In this document: positions 1 to 11,112 of the stretch, in pieces
How the letters are laid out: each line of letters begins with the position of its first letter
Position numbering within the stretch: the stretch's first letter is position 1
Assembly (NCBI RefSeq): GCF_002104995.1
Contig: NW_024468253.1
Location: forward strand, 992,001 to 1,056,000
Reading direction: 5' to 3'
DNA: 64,000 nt
From: Linderina pennispora
Lineage: Eukaryota; Kickxellomycota; Kickxellomycetes; Kickxellales; Kickxellaceae
Program-made: the position numbers and the translations under genes
The notes under the pieces: model-generated
Database searches by the model: none
What the model was told of the DNA's origin: nothing
The model's input: only the letters and a program-made list of their open reading frames with translations

Positions 1-6
1 AACGCA

Positions 7-12
7 TTTATT
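7..12 (-). terminator. poly(A) signal of the tubulin cofactor D gene
   Basis: On the minus strand this reads AATAAA, about 50 bases beyond the cofactor D stop codon at 63-65. Position and sequence fit a cleavage/polyadenylation signal for that gene. Confidence 0.5.
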
Positions 13-62
13 CCATTTTTAGAGCCACAGAAAACAAAAAGGTAACAGTGCCCGGCGCCCGT

Positions 63-3000
63 TCACCTGACATGTTTGACCAGCTCAGCCAGACGCTGGT
101 GGGCTGCACCGGCATTGTCGCCGCCCGCCAGCCAGTCGGTCTCCGTTACCAGCCGCTCGATTTCCGCACCCAGTTCCAGACCAGCATCGTCGACATCGTC
201 GCTCAGGCTTCCGGTTTATGCACAGAACGGTAAACAGGTGATCGCCTGCCATCTGGCGGATCTACACATAGGAGGCGTGTACGGGTTGCATTAGCAATCG
301 GTTTCAAAGAGTCAGATTGGCCTGCTCCTAGAAAATACCACCTACCTTGGGAAGCGGGTGCCTCAGATATGCCAGCAGTGAAGTTGCGGCCATTGCGAGC
401 AGCCTGTCCGACACTAGCGACAAGCTTACGTAGAGCTTCAAACACAGCATCAGCCGACGCGGGGAGCGCAGTCTGAATGCCACCCGCTGAACCGCCCGGT
501 GCATTGGAGTCCACCTAAACACGATTATTCTGGATTAACCCCAATATTCTCTTTTGGAAATACGCATTCATATCCCGCATGGCACCCCAACATTCCACAT
601 CCCCTCGTCAACCCCTGAAAGCGGGAAGGAATATTGCGCTCGTCATACTTACACGTCTGGGGATGCGCTCATCAATGCCCCTTGCTCGATGAGCTGGTCG
701 GCCACTATCAATGCCTGGGTTGATGAGCTTACTGGTCTTCCGGTCAGTCAGCAGTAGTCGCGTCAGCTCAGCAACAATGCTATCCACGCCCCATCCAGAG
801 GGCGTAGCTGGAGAAGCAGTAGCAGCACCGTCAACTGCCTCTGCCTCTGCCTCTGCCTCTGCCTCTGCTCTGCCTCTGCCTCTGCTGGCAGCATTTCAGG
901 TATATTCCGCTACTGCGCTTACTGCAAACTTGCCCTAGATTATCGTATCACAAGAGAAAAAGGCACAAACAGCGATTAGCATTTGGGTGCCTACGTATCT
1001 CGCTGTTGCTCAGAACCGGAATGCGTGCAATTAACGATGGCCATTACAACTTCTGCTCTTTGCAGCAATTATTGTGTTCGCTAATCGAGCCCGGGTGACT
1101 TTTTAGCGCGGGATCCCTGTCTCAGAATGCGAAACTGCTCGCTTGCAGATCCACACCGACGAGCGACGAAAATTGCCTCGTGGGAGGACAGCATGGCGTA
1201 ATTGAGCGCCTGTAAGCCATTTTGCGTGTCCAGCACCGTCAGTACTCGCCTGATACCAGATACTCCTCCTCCCCCGGATATTTATCATGGCGAATTTTGC
1301 AATATGGAGCTTACCAATGGTTCGGTTGATCCGGTCACGACAAGCCCCTCAAACAGCGGACGCCGAAGCTCCTCGCTGGGCACCGAGAGCACCTTGACTA
1401 GCTGGCCAAAGACCACCTCACTGTCGCTCCACTCAATCGCCCTACAGCGGACAGAAATGACCAGGCACTTAGCTTCCAGGATATGCAGCGGCGGCATGTC
1501 GCCCAAACAGCTCTGATCCAAAGCGGGCTGATACTCAAACTTGTCTGGCGGCTGACAGGCAATAGTGGGTCATGATCGCAGAGCATTCAGCTGTTGTTTC
1601 AACCGGTAATGCTGGCAATCCTCTGGACGCAGAAAGATGGGCACATGTGACCAATGTCCGAAGAAAAAATCCTCCGCTGCCCAGCTCTTTGTGCACACCC
1701 GCCCATCCATTGCCGATCTTGGTGCAAAGAAAAAGTTAGGGTGGCATTTGTGACCATGTGGGCTTTGCAAACATACCTCAGTGAATTCCTGTTTCGGAAC
1801 GAGCCGTCCTGAGCTGACTGGACGTAGTTGCAGGCGGCTCGCAGCGGCTTGCTGCCCTTCAGAACCTGTACATACAGCAGCGTCTCAATCAATTCTCCCG
1901 CGGCCGCCCGGAGCTTGTCGATTCTCTCTGTTGCCGCCTGCAGCGGCCTTGCAAACAGCCTGGTGACAAGGTCGTTGTCGCTGAGCTGGGCCAGCGCTGA
2001 CGCATCGCTCGCGAATATCTGGTTGAGGGTAGTGAGACACTCCTTGCGCACCCAGGACCCGACATCGCCGCGATTGTCCACAGTGCAATCCAGCAGCCCA
2101 TCAAGCAGCGCACTCACAGCCGAGGACAGATCAATACAATCTACTGCGTTTTCGGCGAGTTCTTTTAGCAGCAGCACGAATGAAACCTCTTCAAGCAGTC
2201 CATATGCAAAGATAACATACCTTTCAGCCCTCGCCCGCAAACCTGGCCCAGAGCCACCGCTGCATTGCGCCTGATTTCCACTGTCGTGCCGTCGGTTATC
2301 AATTCGCACAAAACTGCAAAGCTGTGATCCCTCGCGAGTGCTCCGAGTGCGAGAACAAAGCCCTCGCGCGAGCTACCTGACCGCTCGACCCTGGTCAGCT
2401 CCGCCACCCGCGTGTGCTGCGCATCGGTCAGCCCAAATGCCTCGACGAATGAGGTAAATTCCGGCACAAGCAGCTGGTGGTCAGAGCAGACAGTGAAGGC
2501 CTTGACAAAGATGTCAAACAGACGCTTGTCATTCTGCATGCGCAGCAGCTGATGCGCTCGGCACATTGATCCGATGCACCTGCAGAGCGCCAAGAGCGTC
2601 AGGTTGGCGCCAAAGTCATCTAGGAGCCGTGCTGGGACGCCAAAAGCCACGGCCCTCAGCGCCTAAAAGTGGTGCCAGAAAGAAAACACAATGGCAGTGT
2701 GAGCGGATATGTCCCAGATGCCAGTTGGAATGGTAGATAAAGGGCGCTCAGCAACACTGATTCAGAGGCAAACAACGCGGTCTTCCTTAATTTGCTGCCA
2801 TTGTCCTGTGCCCTATTGCCCACAACGCGTTAGATTATATCACTTTACCTGTGCAATGTCCTCGTTTCCACAACCACCGATGCTCGCAGCCAGTGCCTCG
2901 GCGACAACTCCGGTGGCAACTATCGCCCCGTGACGCACTGCCAAAAGCGGCGAGGTGGTGTTGGCCACCTATTTGTTATGAGGCCATTGTTGAATGCGTC

Positions 3001-6000
3001 AGTATACATTGCGTGTGGCCAAATGATGAATGCAAGCATGAAGTGTGAAAACGCGATATTCAGCACTCTGAAAACCAGCAATATTGCACATCCGCCCCCT
3101 CTCTCTTTGTTATACTTGCCATGTCTGGAAGGTGCTGCGTGATCACATATTCTGCGGCAAGCGGCGCCAATAGCCGCAGTGCTTCGGCTGCAAGATCCCG
3201 GGTTCGCTGGTCCCAGTGGTAGATGGTGATTGTACACAGGTGGCTCAGCAAGGGCTCGCAGTACTCGGCAAACCTATTTGATACGGATGGTGTTTGTTAG
3301 ATGACGCAGATCGCATCACTATGGCCATATACTTCTAGAATTGCTGTGGTTTCCGCCGACTGTGGGCTGGCTGGCGTGCACTCTACGTACTCGGCAATCC
3401 TCCGGCTTGCATCGGTGAATGCATTGCGCATGTTGCCAACGGCAAAGAAGTCAGCAAGCTGCAGCACTGAAATCCCGTGTGGGAACGAGCTCTACAAGCA
3501 GAGGGGGGGAAAGCGACAATATTGCAGAAGGAAATTAGAACAGCCCTTGTTGGCAAGGCACGCCGTTTGCTGCATGTGTTGCAGCTCCCACCTAAAGCAG
3601 GCCACAAAGAGATCTGGTGCCCACTGTGAGGGGAAGCAGCCAGACATGCAAGTGGGAAGGCAGACAGATACGCTGCAAAGGCCAGACACATTTTTGCCAG
3701 AGCTGCAGCACAATCGGCAAGCGCCTCCTGCGAGCCGTGTCTGCTCCGCTCTGGCACGCGCTCTCCGTTTGTGCTCAGGCACATAGAGGCAGATACTGCA
3801 CTATTTGCTGCCTGAAAAATACGGGAAATTATGCCAAGGCTTCGGGGGATACTCACATGGCGACCGACATGTTCTTGGAACGCAGCGCTCGCTGCACGAC
3901 GGACATTCGTCTCTCGGTCAAAGACAGCAACTGACACCAGCACTGTCGCCATTTTGAGCTGCAGGTCCGCAAACACGGCTCGGCTCTCCTGGCCATGGAT
4001 GCGCGCAAACGACCACATCACGTAGCATGCTGCATCGCGCACATTAGATCCGACCGAGTAGTCTCCGCGCTGGATCTCGTATGTGAGGCCCTAAAAGAGA
4101 ACGAGCTGGATCAGACATCAATTTGCGATGAGCTAGCTGATCTTCAAATGGAGCTCGGCATGCTTGCATACTACGCTACCTTGATGACCCACGGCATCGC
4201 TTCCCGTAGAAGCTGGCTGGACAGCAGCCCGCGGCGCGCGAGTTCGGCCAGGCACAGCAGCGCACCGTGCCACGAGTACTCGGACGTCATGGACACATCG
4301 ATAGTGCCGTCGTCCTGCACCAGCGTCTCTTCCGTCATGACATCGGCAACCGCCGAGGCAATCTCGCGTGCCAGCGCCGGTGGCAGCCGAGCAGAAATAC
4401 GGCCAATGCCCTTGGCTGCCGACCACCGAACGATTGTGTCCTAGACGCCTCTTCAAAGCAGAAAATTAACAGGCAATTGTAAACCTTTCGCTTATTGCTT
4501 GTAACGACGCCCACCCTCGGGGGAGGACTGGCTTTGTGTGCAATGGGTGCGGTTTTCTCGGATTTTCAAACGGCACCGATGAACCAGACACAGTGCTATG
4601 GCGCAAAGCAATATCTCAGAAGGCAGCAGAAATGCCATCCAGGCCAGCAGGTGGCGCCTCTCGTAAGTACCCGCTGCAAGCAAATACACAAATTGCCACT
4701 CAAATAAGCCTCTGTGCACAGAGCCTGGAGCGGCCAAGGAATACGGGGCGGCGCCAAAAATTGCTGGACGGGATGCATCGCTAAGCAGCAGAAATGGCAA
4801 GACGGCAATTATACACCACCTCCCACACTCGCCTCTCCCTGTATTCGGTGTAGGCGCATCAATGAAAGCAAATGGCACAGCGAAGACAGAGGCGGCACCA
4901 TCCACACATATGAGCAGGACAGAATGCCCCAGGGTAGGGGAGCGATGGACGGCCATTTGCAGAACCGAGGAGGGGGCACGCCCCCTGTTGCATAAAGAGC
5001 AAGCAGAGGGAGATGTGGGCACATAAATTGGTGGTGCCTCCTCCCCCGGAATTGACAGGGGATTGTGTGCTTGTGGAACACCACTGGCAGCATGCAGTGG
5101 GCTTCGAAGCAACAGCTGTCGACCTGGGCCAAGCAAACAAGTGACCACCGCCAGCATTTTCCAGACTGCACGTCGAAACAAAAATCCTGCTGCTACTGCT
5201 GACAAGCCGCACAATGAACTCAGTCACCATCACACCACACGGCACATTCCGCTCCCTCATCCAATCCGTGTGATTTGCCTTCAGGCATTATGATGCACAC
5301 ACTAGCTGCACATGCCCCGTGTGATGTGCGCTGCAAAGTGTAGCTTTTGCACACTATTTTTTTGCTGGCTCGGAGGCGCACTAGCAAAATCACATTATTG
5401 TCCTGGTGTTGGTACTATATGCAGCCATACTTCCATGTTGCAAGAGGGCCAAGCAGCACACAAAGAAGGGATGCGACAAAGACAACGCAAAGCGAGAGTG
5501 AACTGCAACATCAGATGATCATGCAAGCAAAAAATAATGCACGGGTTAGGACAACACACCAAGAGCCCAGCGGCAAGTGCCAACAAACATCAACATACCT
5601 TGTCATGCAGCTTCTGGAGCAGAATCCCCACGAACGTCTCCACCTGCTCGGGTATTTCTACGTCACACTCTTCCTCGTCGATATCACCAGCGCTGTCCCC
5701 GTCAGCCGGACCTGGCTCCTCGGCTCCAGGATCGGACAGACCGGCCAGGTTAGGATACCAGTGACTGCCTGTGTGTGCCGGACCAGTGATCTGAGCACCA
5801 GATGCGCCTGGCAGGTACACAAGTGCCAGTCGCTGGGCAGTCCTTGGCAATGAGCTTGCGGGTCAGCGCATGCTGCTCGAAGGCGTCCGAGTGGAGTATA
5901 TCCATCAGACAGTCGACGTGCCGGATCAAGCGCCTCAGGTGTGCTCGATGACCCGGAACAGGTGGCACAGTACCCGAAGCACACCATTGACACGCAGGGC

Positions 6001-6849
6001 CGCACTAATGACCATGCTTCGCACACCCGACTGCGACTCGGCCAGGCCGTCTCCGACAGCATCCTGTATGTCGGCCACAGCCCACTGCAGAAATGCCGGC
6101 TGCAGATCCTGCACGGTGTCCTTGCGTGACAGCAGCCGGGACAACATCACTGCCGCCCCCTCCATCTCGCAGCCAGGACGACGCAAGTAAACCTTACCCA
6201 GGGCCACCCACTTTTTGACCAGACTCATGTTGGCCATATTGGCTTCGGCATCAGCTGGCTCGAGCGCCGGCAGCCCATGCATGCCGCTGTCAATCGACTC
6301 AATATCGAAGGGGATCATCGCCAACAGCGACAGCCAGATCAGCAGCACATAGCGCGTCGTCCAGCTTTTGCCATCGGGCTTCGCCGTGTGATACCACAGC
6401 GCCGCAAACACGGGCTCGATGTCGGCCACCTCGTGCGGGAAAAACCGCAACACAACCTTGTAGCCACGCACCTTGCACAGCAGATACACTAATCCGAATA
6501 TGCCGCCCATCCGCTGCGCGCTGACCGCGTCTGCTGAGCCGGCCGACAGGCTGTCGTGGAATGCGTAGACGTATCTCTGTGCCAGTGACATCAGCTGGCT
6601 TATGATGCGCTCCAGGTGGGGGTCGAGGCATGTCGGTTGCTCCTGGTAGCGCCCGAGGATTTCGGACATGTCGTGAATCAGAGTGCTCTCACTAGCCGAA
6701 ACCATGCCATTGCCGCCACTGGCCGACCTCCATGTTGCCTCGTCTCCAGTGCTGGCCAGGACCTTGTCCAGCAAATCAAATAGTTCACGGTGCTCCTTGA
6801 AGAACGTCGGCACGCTACTCGTCTCGTCCTCCTGCTGCAGATCGGCCAT
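63..6849 (-). CDS. TBCD: Tubulin-folding cofactor D (TBCD / Cin1 / Alp1), multi-exon
   Basis: Cofactor D captures beta-tubulin from cofactor A and helps assemble and recycle alpha/beta-tubulin dimers in the cytoplasm. The ATG at 6847-6849 opens a long exon containing the family signature RYVLLIWLSLLAMIPFDIES. Later exons carry DTIVRWSAAKGIGRISARL, SVGSNVRDAACYVMWSFARI, FDRETNVRRAASAAFQEHVG and RGDVGSWVRKECL, the HEAT/ARM-repeat core in the expected order. The C-terminal block ETDWLAGGDNAGAAHQRLAE ends at the TGA 63-65. Exons read with good splice consensus: 5599-6849, 4180-4440, 3857-4090, 3387-3491, 3120-3273, 2849-2968, 2221-2662; the rest (to 1777, 1285-1521, about 1140-1260, 640-900, 330-520, 63-230) are less certain. 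One-base frame shifts occur near 5930, 5850, 2220 and 714, and one splice phase does not match near 3273-3387. Downstream of Haspin on the same strand, 177 bases away. Confidence 0.93.
837..884. repeat. CTCTGC hexanucleotide microsatellite inside a cofactor D exon
   Basis: About eight CTCTGC units with one short interruption. On the minus strand this encodes an alternating Glu-Ala run just before the conserved C-terminal region of cofactor D. Confidence 0.8.
3110..3120 (-). promoter_or_regulatory. GC-AG splice donor in the cofactor D gene
   Basis: The exon ending LPDM at 3120 is followed on the minus strand by GCAAGT, not GTAAGT. Joining it to the acceptor TAG before 2968 restores the frame (phase 0) into VANTTSPLLAVRHG, the conserved MRHG-type block of the family. 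No GT donor at this spot gives that join. Confidence 0.6.
4441..5598 (-). other. 1,158-base intron of the cofactor D gene
   Basis: Donor GTATGT after the codons for LHDK at 5599 and acceptor TAG before GACACAATC at 4440 join two conserved cofactor D blocks in frame. This is long for a fungal intron. It contains a 240-codon open frame on the minus strand (4492-5214) of odd composition with no recognisable domain; I see no other gene, repeat or RNA in it. Confidence 0.8.
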
Positions 6850-7026
6850 TTTGTTTGCTTTCAGTTTGCACGTTTATGACAGGAAGCTAAAGGGTATACA
6901 GCACACAAAGCTGGGAAATGCGCTGCCACATACCAAGCCCGCACTGCGAGAGCTTCCAGCTGTAGAGTACATGCTGTGCTATATGGGTGTGTTGGCTCCG
7001 AATATTGTGATTTCGCTAGGAAAAAT

Positions 7027-10000
7027 TCATTTGTACAGATCAAGCAGCGCGCACCGGAGCACCTGCGAGCACGACTCGCATTGCTCAAAGTCCTGGATCC
7101 ATCGCCGCAGCAGCTCCTGGCCTGCAACCTTCCTCAGCTCCGGTGCTATCTTGCCGGGGGCCTGGTCGAGCTTTGGTTTCAACAAACATCACCAGCTCCT
7201 CCATGATCGCCGGCGATTTTGTTGTAAGGATCTTGTGCAGCACGTACGTGAGCCAGAGCACGTTGGTCCGCGGGTAAAAGCCCTTCCAGTCCTTGTTTGA
7301 GCAAGCGCGCATCTTGCGGTACACCTCGTATTGGATGTCGCCCTCGCCTCTGAACAGCGCCTCGTCCTTGAGGTCGACGTAAAACACATTGTTCTCAGGC
7401 ATGTAGTTGGCTGGTCGTGGACACTGTTGTCGCCGCGTCGGCCGGATCGTTCTCGACATGCAGCCGAGATAGCGTGTAATCAATGATGGTGCAGCGCAGC
7501 CTGTAGCTTGGAACTGACAGCAGCGTGCTCTTGGATCGGCTACCCGTCGGTGGTAGCTGGTATAGGAACGTCAGGTTGCTGTTGTAGCGCGTCACCATGA
7601 TGTTCCCCCAGTGCAGATCACGGTGCTCAAACTTGCTGTGCCGCTCGGCAAGCGCCATTGACAACGCCAGCTGCCGGATGATGCTGCGTGCTTCCTTCCA
7701 CGTCGATACCACCGCGTTCTCCAACGTCTCCCCACCCATCTCCAGCACAAACACAGCAAACAGCTGGTCCTTTGGATAGTAGTCGGGCCGGGCGTTCTCG
7801 CACAAATCAGGGAATTCTGCCTTCCACCGATCCCAGGCCCGGAGTAGCGGCGCCGGGAAGCGTGCCCTGGCAGATGCACACGCGGAATGCCTTGACAAAG
7901 TTGGCGCCCAGCTCGCGCTCCTTCGACCTGAGTGGCATCTTGACCTGCACTCTCGCCTCCTGGAGTTTACAGCGCTCACGCTCTGACAGCCTGCTCAGCG
8001 CCAGTGTTGCGCCGATTTCTTGGTACAGGTCGCGCAGCGTGGTCTGCCGCTCGCCAGCCCCTGACTTTACACTGGCATTGCCAAATGGAATGACCTTCAG
8101 CGCCACTTGCATGATCCGCTCGCCTTTGACCTTGCCCTTCTTGCTGTTGAACTTGTCGTAGCGTGTGCGAGGCACGTACCGCCACTGTGCAGAAAATACC
8201 TCAGAGTACGTGGCCTCACCGATCTTGCACAGTCCAGCCTCGCTCTCGATCTCGCCCATCTGCTCTTCACTGGATACCGCCGGGTCGGTTTCGGGCAGTA
8301 GAACCCCACAGGCCTGGAGACCGCCGCTGGCCCAGTCTATCGGGGCTTTTTGGCCACACGCTTCCAAAAGGTGTGTCTTCTTAACATAGCGTCGGGCCGG
8401 CAGGAACGGCACACGTGTCTCTTCAAACTCTGGGTCCTCAGAATTGTCAGCGCTCAGGGTATTGCGGCTGATCGAGTGCTCGCCAGACACCTCCGGCCTT
8501 GCCAGCGCCCGCCTTTCTGCTGGGATTAGGATTTGTCGCCTCTACCTTTCGGCGCGGTGGCGAGAACACAACCCGGTGCGGCGTTGCAATCCGAGCAGGG
8601 CTGTGGGGAGCACTTGGTGTGATGCTTGCCCGGCGATGGCCCCTTTTCCGAGGCGGAGTAACCTACTGGGTCCGAACTAGCCTGCAACAACGACAAGCGG
8701 TGCTTTGGAAGGCGGTGTCACCGGGACCATTTCCGGATTTTCCAGCTCCTGCTCCTGCGCAGTTTTCTGGACCCTGTGTATCTGCGTCCGTCTGCGGTCA
8801 AACCCATGCATCTGCGTTCGCTGCGGTCAACCATGCATTGCGTTCCTGCGGTCCCATGCATTGCGTCGCCGGTTAAAGTTCCTGCGACCGTCTCCATCGT
8901 CACCTGATTCTGCGTCTTCGATACCGTCGGCGTCATCGTCTTCGATCTCATACGTCTGCGCCCGAGCATTGCGCGGAGGCCTGAATCGCATCGCACGGGT
9001 TGCCGCGAGCTGATCTGGTAGGCTCTTCGTCTTCAGCCGGATTCTGCCCAGCGCCTAGTTCGACACTGGACGGCCCAGCTGCATTATCAGTCAACCCAGT
9101 ACGGGGTTTGGAGCTTGAGCTGCCATCTGTTTCCGGCGTCGGCTCTTTGTCTCTGATTACGAAACGTGCTGGCCTTTGAGCGCCTCGAACCCCGGGATCG
9201 GATACTCACTCGGGAAGACAAAGCTGCAAGGGCTGCGTGCGACGGGAATCCTGGCGGGCCGTCACCTCTTGTAGTCAGATGTCTATCGACATTGGCGCTG
9301 AGTGGACCCAGCCTCGCCTTCTTCTCTGGGGATATAGGAGCAAGCGATATTTGCCGCTTTGGTTCCAGGCTGCTTCCTTGGCCGTCCAGGTCTACGACGC
9401 GTGATGTTGCCGCTGATACCAGGGCTCTCTGTCGTCGTCAACAAGCTCAGCTGTGACTCTGCTGGCTCATGCGGGTTCTCTAAGCCGTTCGTTGCATGGC
9501 ATATGGGTTATAGAGGGCCTGTGGTCTGGCCGTGTTGGTGTGGTCTGCTTTGCCCTTAGTACATCCGGTCCTGCCGGATGCCTAGGAAATTCCTTTGATA
9601 TCCTGTCTATCACAACCTCTGGCGTCCAGGGGATTTTGAATCCGCGGGGATCTTCGAAGCATGCCGTGACCTGTCAGCTGTGAAGCTGTCCTTTATCGGC
9701 CTCCTATATCCCTGCCCTGTTACCAGAGATTCCTCTAACGATGCGGCCGTCTCAGACTGGTCAACATGCATGGCCGGTTCGTCAACGCTGGCTACATAAA
9801 AGAAACTGCCGTTTTTAGAGTCCATGCATATGCATATTCCACACGTTGCATGATATAGATGCAGTACACATGCCCTACCTTCTAATTCCAATGGCTGTAG
9901 TTTCTGCTGCTTTAGGATTCTGCCGCCGCCGCACCCTTGCGTAGTTTCCTCTTTGCTTTCTGCGGAGACTTTGGATGTTGTCGCTGCTGCCAGGATCGGC

Positions 10001-10369
10001 CGTCCCGTTGCCTGAAACTGCCTTAGGCTGGCGTGGCCGAGGTGTGTCACCGTTGTCTGCTGGTGACATCTGTGGGCTGCCTCTTGTTTTCGTTGGCCGA
10101 GCCTTGGATAGATGTCCGGATTGTGCTGTAGGCTTGGGCGTTGGTTCCTCTTTCTCAAAGTCGCTGTCAGAAGGGCCATCGTCAACCACACCAGCAACTG
10201 TGGGCCTTGCGCTTGCGGCCAGTGCGAATTTGTGTGCTGAATTGCTGTCCCTGTTTACAGTCCGGTGACGGACACGCCCATATGTCTTGACTACGTGTGG
10301 CGCATTGCCAGTGCTGCTGGTGCTACTGTCGCCGCTGCCAAGCCGTCTATGACGACGTGTAAAGACCAT
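7027..10369 (-). CDS. hrk1: Haspin histone H3 Thr3 kinase
   Basis: Haspin phosphorylates histone H3 at Thr3 to recruit the chromosomal passenger complex to centromeres in mitosis. The kinase half (about 7027-8490) shows a glycine loop region KIGEATYSEVFS, the VAIK-type lysine in ALKVIPFG, the catalytic loop HRDLHWGN with the Haspin-specific Trp-Gly, the atypical metal-binding motif IIDYTLSR in place of DFG, and the Haspin C-lobe signature GEGDIQYEVYRKMR...TNVLWL. It ends with CALLDLYK and TGA at 7027-7029. The upstream part (to the ATG at 10367-10369) is a low-complexity, basic/acidic N-terminal tail with a VKTYGR motif and an AT-hook-like PGRPRK near 9370-9400. Several frame changes occur (near 7170, 7850, and repeatedly in 8500-9900), so the N-terminal half and any introns there cannot be fixed by eye. 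Assigning the whole N-terminal stretch to Haspin is inference from unbroken same-strand coding character. Confidence 0.85.
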
Positions 10370-11112
10370 CGTGACCAGGCGCCGGCTGAAATTAAATGTA
10401 TAAGGTAAACACAAGCAAATGAAATAATTGGAGAGACAGACGCGAGATTTCGTGTCTACACATTGTTGCCAAAACCGCCAGCCAATGCAGTGATCGGTCC
10501 CACGATAATCAGCCGATCTCGATTACAACAGCTCGCCCGGCGCAATTTGTTGGATGGTGCAGACTCTGGCCTTATAGGGACAATCTGGCCGTCGAACGCC
10601 ACTTGGCCCGGTGCGCCGATGTCGCACAGACAGGGAGCCGGCCAGTGGCATGCACACTCCTACAAGCCATTGCTCCCTACCGTAGCTCAAAGCCGGTTTC
10701 ATGTGGGGCGCTCCGAGGATTTCCAGCCTGTGCACCGAGCAGAAGGTGCAGGATGGACGCTATCATGTGCAGGTCGTGCGCATTTGCAATGCAAATCGGT
10801 GGTGCTGACCAACCACCACAACGTAGCAACGCCGGCTGCTATCGGCGGTCGTCTTCTACAGGTTTTTTTTCTGCGGGGTGGACGCCAAATGCAGATTTTT
10901 CTTCGTGTCTGTTCGTGCGGACAATCGGCCCTAACCCCCCATGTAGGGCAGGTGGCATCTGCGGTGTGGGGAAGTTTAAAACGCAGCTGCCCGTTTTCAG
11001 ACTTTTCTTCGTCTTCCTCATTCTCTAATTCTGCTTATTTCTCCAAGCATACTGTCACTTGCCCGCTTCCCACACACAACTTTCCAGCCCACTAATTTCT
11101 GCAGTCGCAAGC
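10370..11112. other. Divergent intergenic region between Haspin and DAK
   Basis: Head-to-head spacer of about 740 bases that must hold both promoters. An open plus-strand frame runs through it into the DAK frame, but composition and the strong DAK start at 11113 argue against coding. I see no clear TATA box or repeat. Confidence 0.6.

Noticed and set aside
4492-5214. 240-codon minus-strand open frame
   Set aside because: Lies wholly inside a well-supported intron of the cofactor D gene, has no domain and odd composition.
10463-11112. Plus-strand open frames upstream of the DAK start
   Set aside because: No conserved residues; falls in a divergent promoter region; DAK homologues begin at the ATG at 11113.
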